64,000 nucleotides of DNA from positions 104,045-168,044 of the forward strand of contig JAGXSG010000028.1 in NCBI GenBank assembly GCA_018333995.1. The letters run 5' to 3'. Below are positions 28,254-37,680 of this stretch, in pieces. Both the position numbers and the translations under genes were made by a program. Each line of letters opens with the position of its first letter. The first letter of the stretch is position 1. This stretch comes from Clostridiales bacterium. Its GTDB lineage: Bacteria; Actinomycetota; Coriobacteriia; Anaerosomatales; SLCP01. The notes under the pieces are model-generated. The model was not told the origin of the DNA, made no database searches, and saw only the letters and a program-made list of their open reading frames with translations.

Positions 28254-30110
28254 TTGCCTGCCTTCCGTGAACAGTTGCGACAGCGATACGCCGTGCTCGG
28301 CGTGGCGGTTGTCGTCGTGCTTGGGGTACTGCTCATCCGGTTGTGGAGCTTGCAGGTGCTTCATGGGGACGAGTTTGCGACAGCGGCGGAGAACAACAGG
28401 GTGAGGGAGGTTTCGGTTGACGCCCCTCGCGGTCGCATCCTCGATCGTGATCGCGTCCCGCTCGTGGTCAACCGTTCCGCACTAGCTGTCACGATCTCTC
28501 CAGCGGCCAGGAACGACGAGGAGCTGCTTAGCCGTCTTTCGGTCGTCCTCGGAGTGACGCTCGACTCCGTGCTGGAGCGAGCGATGTCGGTGAGGGACGA
28601 CCCGCTCAAACCGCGCATCGTCGCCGTCGATGTCCCGATGACGGCCGTCTCATATCTATCCGAGCACGAGGCTGAGTTTCCCGGGATCGAGGTCGAGGCG
28701 ATACCCGTTCGCGACTATCCGCACGGGACGCTCGCGGCCCACGTACTTGGCTATACGGGCGAGATCACAGATGAGCAGCTCAAAGAGTCCGAGATAGGCA
28801 GGTACGCGCTTGGCGACATCGTGGGTAGGACCGGTGTCGAGCGGCAGTATGAGTCAGTGCTGCAGGGCGTAAAGGGATTCACGCGTCTCGAGGTTGACGC
28901 ATTTGGCTCGCCCAGAAAGGTCATCGAAGAGGCTGAGCCGGTTGCGGGTCGCGATGTCGTGCTCACCATCGATGCCGACGTCCAGGCCGTCGCGGAACAA
29001 GCGCTCGTCGACGCGCTCGCCGCGGCACGCGCGGACGAGTTTCCCAACGCGCGTGCGGGTGCCGCGGTCGTGCTCGACGTGAAGACAGGCGAGATTGTGG
29101 CGATGGCCAGCGTGCCGACGTACGATCCCGCCGCGTTTATCGGCGGTATCGCAGCGGCCGAGTGGGAGCGGCTGAATGCGAAAGAGAGCGAGTACCCCCT
29201 CAACAACCGCGCGATACACGCCGCGTACCCACCTGCGTCCACGTTCAAAGTCGTGACGGCGGCGGCCGGGTTGGAGCACCAGGTCACTTCGACCGGCCAC
29301 TCCTACTACTGCTCAGGCCGGTGGACCGGCTTTGGCGAGCAGTGGGGGAAGAACTGCTGGGAGTTGCGTGGTCACGGGCAAGTCGACTTCTTCAGCGGCA
29401 TGGCGTACTCGTGCGACATCGTCTACTACGATATCGGCTATCAGCTCGAGAGCCGCGGCGCGGAAGAGCTTCAGGCGTGGTCTCGCAACTTTGGTCTCGG
29501 CGCCACGCTCGGCGTTGACTTGCCCGGAGAAGTGAGCGGCCGCGTTCCTGACGCAGCGTGGAAGGCTGAGTTCAACCGCGACTATCCCGAGTATCGCCGG
29601 TGGCTTCCCGGCGACACGATCAACCTGTCGATCGGCCAGGGTGACATGCTCACGACCCCGCTCCAGATGGCGGCGGTCTTCGCGGGCCTGGGTAACAACG
29701 GCACCATCATGCGTCCGCACGTTCTCAAGGAGGTCATAGACGCTAAGGGAGAGACGGTTCGTGCCTTCGAGCCGGAGGTCGTACGCGAGATCGGTCTGTC
29801 CGAGGCGAATCTTCGTGCGATCCATGACTCTCTTGTCGGAGTGACCGAGTACGGCACCGGCTTGAGCGCATTTCGAGGTTTCGGCACCCCTATCGCCGGG
29901 AAGACCGGCACAGCGGAGGTCGCGGGCCGCGACAACTACGCGTGGTTCACCGCGTACGCGCCGGCGAGTGAGCCTCGCTACTCGGTGGCAATCGTGCTCG
30001 AGCAAGGTGGAGGCGGAGGCGCCAACGCGGCACCCGCGGCACGCTCGATCCTCGCACAACTGCTCGGTTTACCTACGGACCGCGTCACGGCGACGGACGT
30101 GTCGAGGTGA
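28254..30110 (+). CDS. mrdA: Penicillin-binding protein 2 (elongasome transpeptidase)
   Basis: Peptidoglycan D,D-transpeptidase of 618 aa. An N-terminal membrane helix (~14-34) is followed by the class B dimerisation domain (APRGRILDRDRVPLV) and the transpeptidase domain. The catalytic serine is in PPASTFK near 340, the second motif is SCD (in MAYSCDIVYYDIG), an SxD form common in PBP2, and the third is KTGT near 548. The start is TTG at 28254 after GAGGAG. It works with RodA, encoded next, in cell elongation. Confidence 0.94.
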   Translation: MPAFREQLRQRYAVLGVAVVVVLGVLLIRLWSLQVLHGDEFATAAENNRVREVSVDAPRGRILDRDRVPLVVNRSALAVTISPAARNDEELLSRLSVVLGVTLDSVLERAMSVRDDPLKPRIVAVDVPMTAVSYLSEHEAEFPGIEVEAIPVRDYPHGTLAAHVLGYTGEITDEQLKESEIGRYALGDIVGRTGVERQYESVLQGVKGFTRLEVDAFGSPRKVIEEAEPVAGRDVVLTIDADVQAVAEQALVDALAAARADEFPNARAGAAVVLDVKTGEIVAMASVPTYDPAAFIGGIAAAEWERLNAKESEYPLNNRAIHAAYPPASTFKVVTAAAGLEHQVTSTGHSYYCSGRWTGFGEQWGKNCWELRGHGQVDFFSGMAYSCDIVYYDIGYQLESRGAEELQAWSRNFGLGATLGVDLPGEVSGRVPDAAWKAEFNRDYPEYRRWLPGDTINLSIGQGDMLTTPLQMAAVFAGLGNNGTIMRPHVLKEVIDAKGETVRAFEPEVVREIGLSEANLRAIHDSLVGVTEYGTGLSAFRGFGTPIAGKTGTAEVAGRDNYAWFTAYAPASEPRYSVAIVLEQGGGGGANAAPAARSILAQLLGLPTDRVTATDVSR

Positions 30111-30116
30111 CCGGCG

Positions 30117-31229
30117 ATGGGTAGCCGGATCGAACTTGTGCGCGACAAGGTCAATCTCCCGCTCGCTGCGGTAGTGGCGCTCCTGCTGGTCTTCGGGGCC
30201 CTCATGGTCCACTCCGCGACATCCGGCTTCTCGTACGGCGAGGCGATGTTCCAGCGCCAGTTGCTTGGCATCGGCATCGGCACTGTCCTTCTCGCGCTCG
30301 CGTGGAAGATTGACTACCGCAGGATCGAGGGGTGGCTCGGCCCGCTTGTCGTGCTCAACGCGTTTCTCATACTCTCACCGAGGATCCCGGGTCTGGGCGC
30401 TGAGGCCAAGGGAGCGACCGCGTGGCTTGAGATCGCGGGCGTGCGTCTCTTTCAGCCGTCAGAACCCGCAAAGCTGATCACGATCCTAATCATGGCGATC
30501 GTGATCGCGCGTTTCAAAGGCCGGATCGAACGGGGTCGAGATGTTGCGCACGTGCTCGCGTATCTCGCTGTACCGTTCGGGTTGATCCTCACGCAGCCTG
30601 ATCTTGGCACTGGGCTCGTGTTTGTAGCGATCACGCTCGGTATGTTGCTCGTGGGTGGGATGAAGGGACGCTTCTTTCTCATCATCGCGTTGGTTGGAGC
30701 GGTTGGGGTGGGGGTGATCCTTCAAACTGATCTCTTGGCCGAGTACCAACGCAACCGGCTTCTTGTATTCGTCGACCCTTCGCTCGATCCGAAGGGAGCG
30801 GGGTACAGTTTGAACCAGTCGAAGATCGCGATTGGTTCCGGCGGGCTTGCGGGCAAGGGTCTCGGGCAGGGGACGCAGTCCAATCTAAACTTTCTGCCGG
30901 AGCGCCACACCGACTTCATCTTCTCGGTGCTAGGCGAGGAGGCCGGTTTCCTCGGGGCGGTACTGCTGCTCGGGTTGTACCTCGGGCTGCTCGTCACATC
31001 ACTTGAAATCGCGACATCAGCGCGCGATCTGTACCAATCACTCATCGTAATAGGTCTTATCAGTATGTGGACCTTTCAGATTCTGCAGAATATCGGGATG
31101 ACGATAGGTCTCATGCCGATCACGGGCATACCGCTGCCATTTATGAGCTATGGTTCGTCATTCATGATCACCAACCTGGCCGGAACGGGTATGCTCATGT
31201 CCGTGTGGGCCAGGCGGAAAGGCGTCTGA
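30117..31229 (+). CDS. rodA: RodA peptidoglycan glycosyltransferase (SEDS)
   Basis: Polytopic SEDS-family membrane glycosyltransferase (370 aa), partner of PBP2. The SEDS signatures are visible: GATAWLEIAGVRLFQPSEPAKL near residue 100, QSKIAIGSGGLAGKGLGQGTQ near 235 followed by LPERHTDFIFSVLGEE, and GIPLPFMSYGSSFMITNL near the end. About ten hydrophobic helices are present. The ATG at 30117 is 6 bases after the PBP2 stop. Confidence 0.95.
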   Translation: MGSRIELVRDKVNLPLAAVVALLLVFGALMVHSATSGFSYGEAMFQRQLLGIGIGTVLLALAWKIDYRRIEGWLGPLVVLNAFLILSPRIPGLGAEAKGATAWLEIAGVRLFQPSEPAKLITILIMAIVIARFKGRIERGRDVAHVLAYLAVPFGLILTQPDLGTGLVFVAITLGMLLVGGMKGRFFLIIALVGAVGVGVILQTDLLAEYQRNRLLVFVDPSLDPKGAGYSLNQSKIAIGSGGLAGKGLGQGTQSNLNFLPERHTDFIFSVLGEEAGFLGAVLLLGLYLGLLVTSLEIATSARDLYQSLIVIGLISMWTFQILQNIGMTIGLMPITGIPLPFMSYGSSFMITNLAGTGMLMSVWARRKGV

Positions 31230-31256
31230 GGGTACTCGTTTGAGGAGGGTTCAGTC

Positions 31257-32156
31257 GTGGCTTTGCCCGTCAACTTGAGAGATATCGTCCGGTCAACCGC
31301 CGAGATTCGCGCGCAGCGCGAGAAACCTTTGCGGATTGAGATCATTATCGAGGCCGATGCGCCAGACGAGCTGATCGAAGCGGTGCGTGACCGCTTGAGG
31401 CCAGCAACGGCCGCCGCGAGTCTCGGCATAGATGTCGCCGAACCTGGCCGCACACGGGTCTTTGACCCCGCTTGTGACGTGGTCATTGGAGTCGCGGGCA
31501 GCGGATCAGTGGGACTCAATGAGGTGATGGCCGCCGCACGCGAGCGGAGCGTGCCTGCCGTCGTGATCGGAGTTGCTCACGATCGCCACGTGGTCGCTTT
31601 GAACGCAGGTCATCCGTATGCCGACACCGTCGCTTCACCGGTAGCCTCTCACGCTGTCGATGTCGAGCTTGCCGGGTGGCTCGTCGAGCGCCTCGATGGA
31701 AAGCGGCTCGCGCTCGCTCACAACTTCCCGTTCGTGCGTGCCGTGGTCGCTGAGGAAGCGGTGAAGGCTACTGCTGCTCAAAACGCGCTCATTGGCGCGG
31801 TCGCGTTCGTGCCCGGTGCCGATATGCCGCTGATGACGCTCAACCAGGCAAAGATGCTCCTTCAGATCGCCGCCGCGTACGGTCAGTCTCTCGGCACCGA
31901 GAGGGCAAAGGAGCTTCTCGCCCTCGTGGGCGGAGCGTTTGCGCTCAGAACGGTGGCTCGGCAGATACTTGGGTTCGTACCGGGATTTGGATGGGCCATC
32001 AAGGCTGGTTTCGGGTACGTGGGCACTGTGGCGATGGGCAGGGCGGCAATCACGTATTTTGAGCACGGGGGCGACTTGACTGGCGTGGCTCGAACAGCGG
32101 TTGCGGCGCGTGACGCGGCTGTCAAGCGCCTCAAGCGAGCGGACGCTGGTGCGTGA
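31257..32156 (+). CDS. DUF697-type membrane-associated protein
   Basis: A 299-residue protein. The N-terminal half (about 25-140) looks like an incomplete P-loop GTPase-like fold: strands such as VVIGVAGSG are present but no GxxxxGKS Walker A is. The C-terminal half (~160-280) matches DUF697, with NALIGAVAFVPGADMPLMTLNQAKMLLQIAAAYG and two hydrophobic segments. The GTG at 31257 follows GAGGAGGG. It stands between rodA and the radical SAM gene and overlaps the latter by 8 bases. The function is unknown. Confidence 0.7.
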   Translation: MALPVNLRDIVRSTAEIRAQREKPLRIEIIIEADAPDELIEAVRDRLRPATAAASLGIDVAEPGRTRVFDPACDVVIGVAGSGSVGLNEVMAAARERSVPAVVIGVAHDRHVVALNAGHPYADTVASPVASHAVDVELAGWLVERLDGKRLALAHNFPFVRAVVAEEAVKATAAQNALIGAVAFVPGADMPLMTLNQAKMLLQIAAAYGQSLGTERAKELLALVGGAFALRTVARQILGFVPGFGWAIKAGFGYVGTVAMGRAAITYFEHGGDLTGVARTAVAARDAAVKRLKRADAGA

Positions 32157-34011
32157 GTCCGGCGTGGCGCTCAGGCGGCGTGTGGAGCGTGTCCTTTCAC
32201 GAGTCGAGCGTCCGGCACGCTATATAGACAGCGAATGGGGGAGTGTCAGGGACCGCGACGCCACGCACCGTACGGTTCTCGCGTATCCCGACACCTACGA
32301 GATTGGTCAATCCAACCAGGCGCTCGCCATCTTGTACGCGCGTATAAACGCTAAGACGGGTTTCTCGGCAGAGCGGACGTACGTGCCGTGGGTGGACATG
32401 TCGAGCGAGATGCGCGGGGAGAAGATTCCGCTGTTCTCGCTCGAGTCCGTTACGCCGGTGGCCGAGTTCGACATCGTGGGCATCACCCTCCCTTACGAGC
32501 TTACGTACACCAACATTCTTGAGCTGCTCGATCTGGCGGGCATCCCGCTGCGCGCGTCTGATCGCACGGATAGACATCCGCTCGTTGTAGGCGGCGGTCC
32601 GTGCGCCTACAACCCCGAACCGCTCGCCCCGTTCTTCGACGCGATCGTGATCGGGGAGGGCGAGGATGTTGTGCTCGATGTTGTCAGGAGCCATCGCGAT
32701 GCGCGCGACGCGGGTCTGAGCCGTCAAGACACGCTGGCAAGCCTCGCCAGGATTCCGGGCGTCTACGTGCCGTCACTGTACGAGGTTGATGGCGAAGGCG
32801 GCCTGCGAGCGGCGGATCCGGCACCGTCCGTGGTGGTCAAGCGGGTCGTGTCCGATCTCGGTGCTCACTCCCCGCCGGTCTGCGGGATCGTTCCTTTCAT
32901 GGATGTCGTCCACGACAGGGTTGGCGTTGAGGTGTTCCGTGGATGCACGCGAGGGTGTCGCTTTTGCCAGGCGGGGATGGTGTACCGTCCGGTACGTGAG
33001 CGCCGCGCTGACGATATCGTGCGCGACGTCATGGCTGGCCTCGCGCACACCGGTTACGACGAGGTCTCGCTCACCTCGCTGTCCACCACCGATCATAGTC
33101 AGATAGAAGAGGTGGTTCGCCGGTTGACGAACAGACTGGACGGCACGGGCGTGAGCGTTTCGCTTCCGAGCCTGCGCGTCGACGCGTTTAGCGTCGAGAT
33201 GGCTCGACTGGTGAGCGCCGGGCGCACGTCGGGACTCACGCTCGCGCCGGAGGCCGGAACCCAGCGGATGCGTGATGTCATCAACAAGAACGTCACGGAA
33301 GATGAGCTCATCACCACCATCACCCATGCGTTCAAGTCCGGGTGGCGTCGGGTGAAGTTGTACTTCATGATCGGGTTGCCTACCGAGACCGACGCTGACA
33401 TCGAGGAAATCGGCCACCTCGTCTCCCGGGTGCTGGCTTGCGCTCGTGCCGAGGTAAAGCCAGATGAGCGCGGATCGGTGAGGATCGCCGTATCTGTCTC
33501 CACCCTCGTTCCCAAGGCGCATACCCCATTCCAGTGGCTCGGCCAGGTTTCACTCGATGAGGTGCGGAGGCGTCAGCAGGTCTTGCGCTCGACGATGCCG
33601 CGCAAGGGTGTCGATCTGGCGTGGCACGACGCGGAGGTCTCGTTCCTTGAGGGAGTGATGGCGCGCGGCGGGCGCGAACTTGCCGACGCGATCGAGGCGG
33701 CGTGGCGCGCGGGTGCGCGCTTCGACGCGTGGACCGAGCGGTTCGACCTGCGCGTGTGGCTCGATGCGTTTTCCTCGGCTGGGGTCGATCCGGAGGCGGT
33801 GGCTGGCCGGTCGTACGGCGCCCATGACGCGCTGCCCTGGGACCACATCTCGTGTGGCGTGTCGCGCACCTACCTGTGGCGCGAGCTTGAACGTGCGCAA
33901 CGCGGGGCATCAACCGAGGATTGCACGTTTTCTGTGTGCACTGGATGTGACGTTTGCACCGGCCTCGGTGTTGACACTGTGTTAGGTGGTGACCGCCGTG
34001 GCACCGGGTGA
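32149..34011 (+). CDS. B12-binding-domain radical SAM protein (TIGR03960-like)
   Basis: A ~620-residue radical SAM enzyme. The N-terminal half has a B12-binding-like domain (LAYPDTYEIGQSNQALAILY, then LVVGGGPCAYNPEPLAPFFDAIVIGEGE), and the radical SAM cluster motif is CTRGCRFCQ near residue 266. A C-terminal cysteine cluster, CTGCDVCTGLG, may bind another metal centre. Its product is not established in the literature I know, but the gene is nearly always followed by a DUF2344 partner, as here (26-base overlap). GTG at 32149 overlaps the upstream stop; GTG at 32164 is possible. Confidence 0.88.
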   Translation: MRESGVALRRRVERVLSRVERPARYIDSEWGSVRDRDATHRTVLAYPDTYEIGQSNQALAILYARINAKTGFSAERTYVPWVDMSSEMRGEKIPLFSLESVTPVAEFDIVGITLPYELTYTNILELLDLAGIPLRASDRTDRHPLVVGGGPCAYNPEPLAPFFDAIVIGEGEDVVLDVVRSHRDARDAGLSRQDTLASLARIPGVYVPSLYEVDGEGGLRAADPAPSVVVKRVVSDLGAHSPPVCGIVPFMDVVHDRVGVEVFRGCTRGCRFCQAGMVYRPVRERRADDIVRDVMAGLAHTGYDEVSLTSLSTTDHSQIEEVVRRLTNRLDGTGVSVSLPSLRVDAFSVEMARLVSAGRTSGLTLAPEAGTQRMRDVINKNVTEDELITTITHAFKSGWRRVKLYFMIGLPTETDADIEEIGHLVSRVLACARAEVKPDERGSVRIAVSVSTLVPKAHTPFQWLGQVSLDEVRRRQQVLRSTMPRKGVDLAWHDAEVSFLEGVMARGGRELADAIEAAWRAGARFDAWTERFDLRVWLDAFSSAGVDPEAVAGRSYGAHDALPWDHISCGVSRTYLWRELERAQRGASTEDCTFSVCTGCDVCTGLGVDTVLGGDRRGTG

Positions 34012-34687
34012 GTTCCGGCTCCGGGTTCGCTACCAGAAGATTGGCCCCGTGCGCTTTCTTTCCCACCTCGAGGTCATGCGGGCGATCGAGCGTTCGGCAC
34101 GCCGGTCTGGATTGCCGTATGCTGTCACAAAAGGGTTCTCGCCGCACATGAAGCTTGCCTTTGGTCCCGCGTTGCCGGTCGGGACCGCTGGACTCGCCGA
34201 GCACTACGATGTGTGGCTGACAACATACGTGCCCGCGGGTGAGGTCCTCCGGCGTCTGCGGAGTTCGACGCCGCCGGACTTGGCAGCCTCTGGGGTGGCG
34301 TACGTCGGGCCCAAGGAGCCGTCGCTGAGTGCGGCGGTTACGCTCGCGGAGTATGAGGTGGCAATCGAAGGTGAGGGGGTGAGCGCGGAGAAGGTGGGAG
34401 AGGCGCTCGACGCTGTGACCGGCGATAGGTGGCTTGAGGTTGAGCACAAGAGCAAGACCAAGGTTTTCGATCTTACGCGCACACTCCCGAACGAGGTGAG
34501 CGTGAGGCCGAGTGGGTCTGGGATCGTTGTCTTTCTAACGACACGCATGGGCCAGGAAGGCTCGCTCAGACCCGAGGTGCTCTGCCAGACGGCCCTATCC
34601 CGAGCGCGGTGCGACGGCGCTGTCGTATCAGTGACGCGGACCGGCACGTTCATCGAGGGCGAGGACGGTCCGCGGCGTCCCCTCTGA
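33986..34687 (+). CDS. DUF2344 radical SAM-linked protein (TIGR03936-like)
   Basis: A 233-aa protein that accompanies the preceding radical SAM enzyme. The conserved N-terminus RLRVRYQKIGPVRFLSHLEVMRAIERSARRSGLP is characteristic, followed by GFSPHMKLAFGPALPVG. In some genomes this domain is fused to the radical SAM protein, so the two probably form one complex, perhaps acting on RNA near the ribosome, which the RNase E/G-L21-L27 context hints at. The GTG start at 33986 overlaps the partner gene by 26 bases. Confidence 0.88.
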   Translation: MVTAVAPGEFRLRVRYQKIGPVRFLSHLEVMRAIERSARRSGLPYAVTKGFSPHMKLAFGPALPVGTAGLAEHYDVWLTTYVPAGEVLRRLRSSTPPDLAASGVAYVGPKEPSLSAAVTLAEYEVAIEGEGVSAEKVGEALDAVTGDRWLEVEHKSKTKVFDLTRTLPNEVSVRPSGSGIVVFLTTRMGQEGSLRPEVLCQTALSRARCDGAVVSVTRTGTFIEGEDGPRRPL

Positions 34688-34699
34688 TGGGAGACAGCC

Positions 34700-36205
34700 A
34701 TGGCGGCACTTAGGCGCGAGATGCTTATCTCGCATGATTCGCACGAGACTCGGGTCGCGCTGCTCGAGAACCGGGCACTCGTTGAGCTCTATGTAGAGCG
34801 CCCCCGTCGCTCGGTTGTCGGGAACGTCTACCTCGGCAAGATCAAGGATGTCCTGCCGGGCATGCAGGCGGCCTTTGTGGACATAGGACTCGAGAAGAAC
34901 GCGTTCCTCTACGTAGACGAGGTCGTCGCGTTTGAGGGCGTGGAGGCGGGTGGCCGCCGCTCGATTGCCGACATTCTCGCTCCTGGTGAGGATGTAATGG
35001 TGCAGGTGCTCAAGGATCCGATGGGGACCAAGGGCGCGCGTGTGACCACCGATATCACGCTTCCCGGCCGCTTCACGGTGCTCATGCCGTACTCATCGTC
35101 CGTGGGCGTGTCGCGCCGACTTCCGGAAGCGGAGCGCGACAGGCTCCACGCGGTGGTGATACCGCTTGTACCCGACGGGATGGGCGCGATCGTTCGCACT
35201 GTCGCCGAGGGCGTCTCGGATAAGGAGGTCGCGGGCGACCTGGAGTTTCTTCTGCGTTTGTGGAAGCGCGTGAAACACCAGGCCGAGGAGGGACTGGCTC
35301 CCGAGGTCGTCTATACCGAGATGGACCTAGCGCTCAGGATCGTGCGCGACGTGTTCTCCGCGGGCTTCGAGCGTCTCATCGTCGACGACAAGGCGCTACA
35401 CGCCAAGCTCGTATCCTTTATTAAGAAATCATCCCCCGAACTTGTTCGTGCTGTGATGCTGCACCGGGAGCGCACGCCGCTTTTCGAGGCGCATGGAGTG
35501 CTTGAGACGGTCGACTCGGCGTTACGGCGCACGGTTGAGTTGCCATCGGGAGGCTCGATCGCGATCGACCGGACGGAGGCGCTCACGGCGATTGACGTCA
35601 ACAGCGGCCGGTTCGTGGGCCGAAAGAGTCTCGAGGACACGGCGTACCGGACGAATCTTGAGGCTGCCGAGGAGATCGCACGCCAGCTTCGACTCCGGGA
35701 CATCGGCGGGATCATCGTCATCGACTTCATCGACATGGAAGAGTCTGCGCACCGCAGCGCGGTAGTGGCGCGCCTTTCGGCGGCGCTCGAGCGGGATCGC
35801 ACCAGAACGCGTGTGGGAGAGATGTCGCGGCTCGGACTCGTAGAGATGACGCGCAAGAACGTCACCGAGGGAGCGTTTGACGTCATCACCGAGGAGTGCC
35901 CGTGTTGCGGAGGAGAGGGGAGGGTTCTCTCGGCGGCCACACGGCGGATCGCCGTGGAGCGCACGATGCGTGAGATGCTGGAGGCGGGGCGTGCCTCGGC
36001 GTACCTGCTCGGTGTGCACCCGCAGGCGCACGCGCTGCTGGTGACCCCGGGCAACAACATCGCGGCCGCGCTGAAGGAGCAGACATCCAAGACGGTGGTG
36101 ATAGTGCCTGACGCGGAGTGCGGACCGCTCGAGGTCAGGGTGCTCATCGAAGGCTCGACAGGGCAGGTTCGCCGGGGCATCAAGGACGTCTTCCGAAGCG
36201 CGTGA
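34700..36205 (+). CDS. rng: Ribonuclease E/G
   Basis: Endoribonuclease of 501 aa for mRNA decay and rRNA maturation. An S1-like RNA-binding domain (NVYLGKIKDVLPGMQAAFVDIGLEKNAFLY) near residue 36 precedes the catalytic DNase I-like region with AIDVNSGRF near 293, which carries a metal-binding aspartate. The Zn-link motif CPCCGGEG near 396 mediates tetramerisation. The length matches RNase G without the long C-terminal scaffold of RNase E. It usually stands directly before rplU-rpmA; here about 1.9 kb of other DNA intervenes. Confidence 0.93.
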   Translation: MAALRREMLISHDSHETRVALLENRALVELYVERPRRSVVGNVYLGKIKDVLPGMQAAFVDIGLEKNAFLYVDEVVAFEGVEAGGRRSIADILAPGEDVMVQVLKDPMGTKGARVTTDITLPGRFTVLMPYSSSVGVSRRLPEAERDRLHAVVIPLVPDGMGAIVRTVAEGVSDKEVAGDLEFLLRLWKRVKHQAEEGLAPEVVYTEMDLALRIVRDVFSAGFERLIVDDKALHAKLVSFIKKSSPELVRAVMLHRERTPLFEAHGVLETVDSALRRTVELPSGGSIAIDRTEALTAIDVNSGRFVGRKSLEDTAYRTNLEAAEEIARQLRLRDIGGIIVIDFIDMEESAHRSAVVARLSAALERDRTRTRVGEMSRLGLVEMTRKNVTEGAFDVITEECPCCGGEGRVLSAATRRIAVERTMREMLEAGRASAYLLGVHPQAHALLVTPGNNIAAALKEQTSKTVVIVPDAECGPLEVRVLIEGSTGQVRRGIKDVFRSA

Positions 36206-36211
36206 AGCGGG

Positions 36212-36501
36212 TTGAGTGCAAAGCGCGCACTGTTGTTCGTCACGGGGGTACTCGTGTTCTCTGCGGTAGGCAATGCCTATGGGGGTGCCGCATACTTCAT
36301 TCTTGGACATCAAGGAAGTCCGGTATTCAGTTCCGAGTTCCAACAACGACGCGAAGTACACAAATATGAAGTACCGCGATTACGACGGTTCATGGCTGAA
36401 TTGGAGCGTTCGACCATACTGGACGCCCTCTGTCCCTGAAATCTACTACTAATGGTTACTACTCCAACGGGTACGTCCAGTTTGAATCCAAGCCGTACTG
36501 A
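36212..36501 (+). pseudogene. Frameshifted gene for a small secreted protein
   Basis: Three successive frames give a continuous, protein-like sequence. From TTG at 36212 a signal peptide reads SAKRALLFVTGVLVFSAVGNA. From about 36285 a second frame gives FLDIKEVRYSVPSSNN and continues through KYRDYDGSWLNW to a stop at 36450. A third frame from about 36435 gives NGYYSNGYVQFESKPY and stops at 36499-36501. Two same-direction frame changes of an original ~95-residue secreted, Tyr/Trp/Asn-rich protein explain this. The original function is unknown; Tyr-rich exported peptides include bacteriocins and adhesins, but there is no match to name. Confidence 0.55.
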
Positions 36502-36513
36502 GGAAGGACTGAC

Positions 36514-37224
36514 ATGGAAGGAATTCGCAGAAGGCTCGCGCTCTTCCTGGTGCTGACCGTGGCACTCACAGCAGCTGCTGGATGTGCTGGCGGTGCGGAG
36601 AAGGCCGTCCGGGACTCCTCTGATCAGTCCCGCGTCGCGCCAACAACCGAGGGAGGGCCGACAACAGAGAGCCCCTACGTTCTTGGCACTGACGCGGATG
36701 ACACCTACAGGGAGAAGTTGAGCGCAAGCGGGACTATCGTGGCAGACCTGTCAGAAGCCGCCACGTTGCTTGGGTTTGCTCCCCGCGGACTTGAGTCGAT
36801 TGAGGGAGAAATTGACACCATTGTCGTGGACGACAAACTGACCGCACCGGACGGCTCTGCGATCGGGGACAAACCAACGGACCAGCGTGTTCTTGCAGTG
36901 TTTCTTGCCGACGGGACGATTGTCCAGCAAGCCCTGGGCATTGGCTATGCGAGCTCAGATGAAATGGTGGAGTCACAGTTTGAGGAGACAGGAGCGCAAG
37001 GATACAAGCATCGAATCTCCCTCGCTACCGTTGAGGCTGTCGCCTGGGACGGAGGCACCCACGCTATTCAGCTTGAAGACGGATCGGCGATGGAACTCGA
37101 AGTACCGAGTGCGCTGATTATGTGGTATGCGGAAGGACTCGTGACCTCTGTCGCATCGGAGCACGAGATGAGCTACAAGAAGTTGCTACCTGTGGCGACC
37201 GAGATTTCGCAACGCGTCCGCTGA
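36514..37224 (+). CDS. Predicted lipoprotein of unknown function
   Basis: A 236-residue protein with a clear lipoprotein signal: MEGIRRRLALFLVL, then LTAAAGC with cysteine 23. A Ser/Thr/Glu-rich spacer follows. The mature domain (~60-235) has no motif I recognise; it is acidic and has no transmembrane part, so it is likely anchored outside the membrane. GGAAGG lies 6 bases before the ATG at 36514. It sits among gene remnants between RNase E/G and rplU, and is probably accessory. Confidence 0.75.
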   Translation: MEGIRRRLALFLVLTVALTAAAGCAGGAEKAVRDSSDQSRVAPTTEGGPTTESPYVLGTDADDTYREKLSASGTIVADLSEAATLLGFAPRGLESIEGEIDTIVVDDKLTAPDGSAIGDKPTDQRVLAVFLADGTIVQQALGIGYASSDEMVESQFEETGAQGYKHRISLATVEAVAWDGGTHAIQLEDGSAMELEVPSALIMWYAEGLVTSVASEHEMSYKKLLPVATEISQRVR

Positions 37225-37633
37225 TCAGGCTGCTCGGCCAGGCTGGGGGAGGGCCGCTGTCGACCGTCTACGACGGCAGTGAGGAGCGCCCGTGGGTGGT
37301 GGTGGGCGAGACGATTCTCGGCGAGTTGATCGTCGTCCCGCTCAACGATGCGCGGAACCCCAAGTGGTGGACGCCGGTGATCGCGCAAATCCACATGCGC
37401 TTTCCCGGCAACATCAAAGACGGGCAGGTCGAGCTTGCGCACGCGTGGACCGCGCCGAGGAGGTCGCCTCTGCGGTCGCCGCCCGCCAGCCGCTACGCTA
37501 CGCGGGCTACACCTACGACGCGCACTCGGCCACCTACTACCCCTCGGCCCGCCACTACGACCCAGCCACGATGCGCTTCCTCACCAACTCCACTCTCTCA
37601 TCTCAGGTCAGTCCGACTCCCCAGCATGAGTGA
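37225..37633 (+). pseudogene. Gene remnants: unknown segment followed by an Rhs/YD-repeat C-terminal core
   Basis: Phase 1 of this stretch (37225 to about 37450) encodes a plausible protein piece, WVVVGETILGELIVVPL and then MRFPGNIKDGQVELAHAW, with no start. A frame change then gives LRYAGYTYDAHSATYYPSAR and HYDPATMRFLTNST, the hallmark of the conserved Rhs/YD-repeat core that precedes a variable toxin tip. No intact Rhs gene, start codon or tip domain is present. The remnant suggests a lost polymorphic toxin or wall-associated protein gene. Confidence 0.55.
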
Positions 37634-37680
37634 ATGGCAGTACTTCTCCGTAGCGGGTACCATGAACATGGAGGTTGATC

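Noticed and set aside
33380..34447. 355-aa minus-strand frame
   Set aside because: Antisense to the radical SAM and DUF2344 genes, with low-complexity Arg/Pro-rich sequence.
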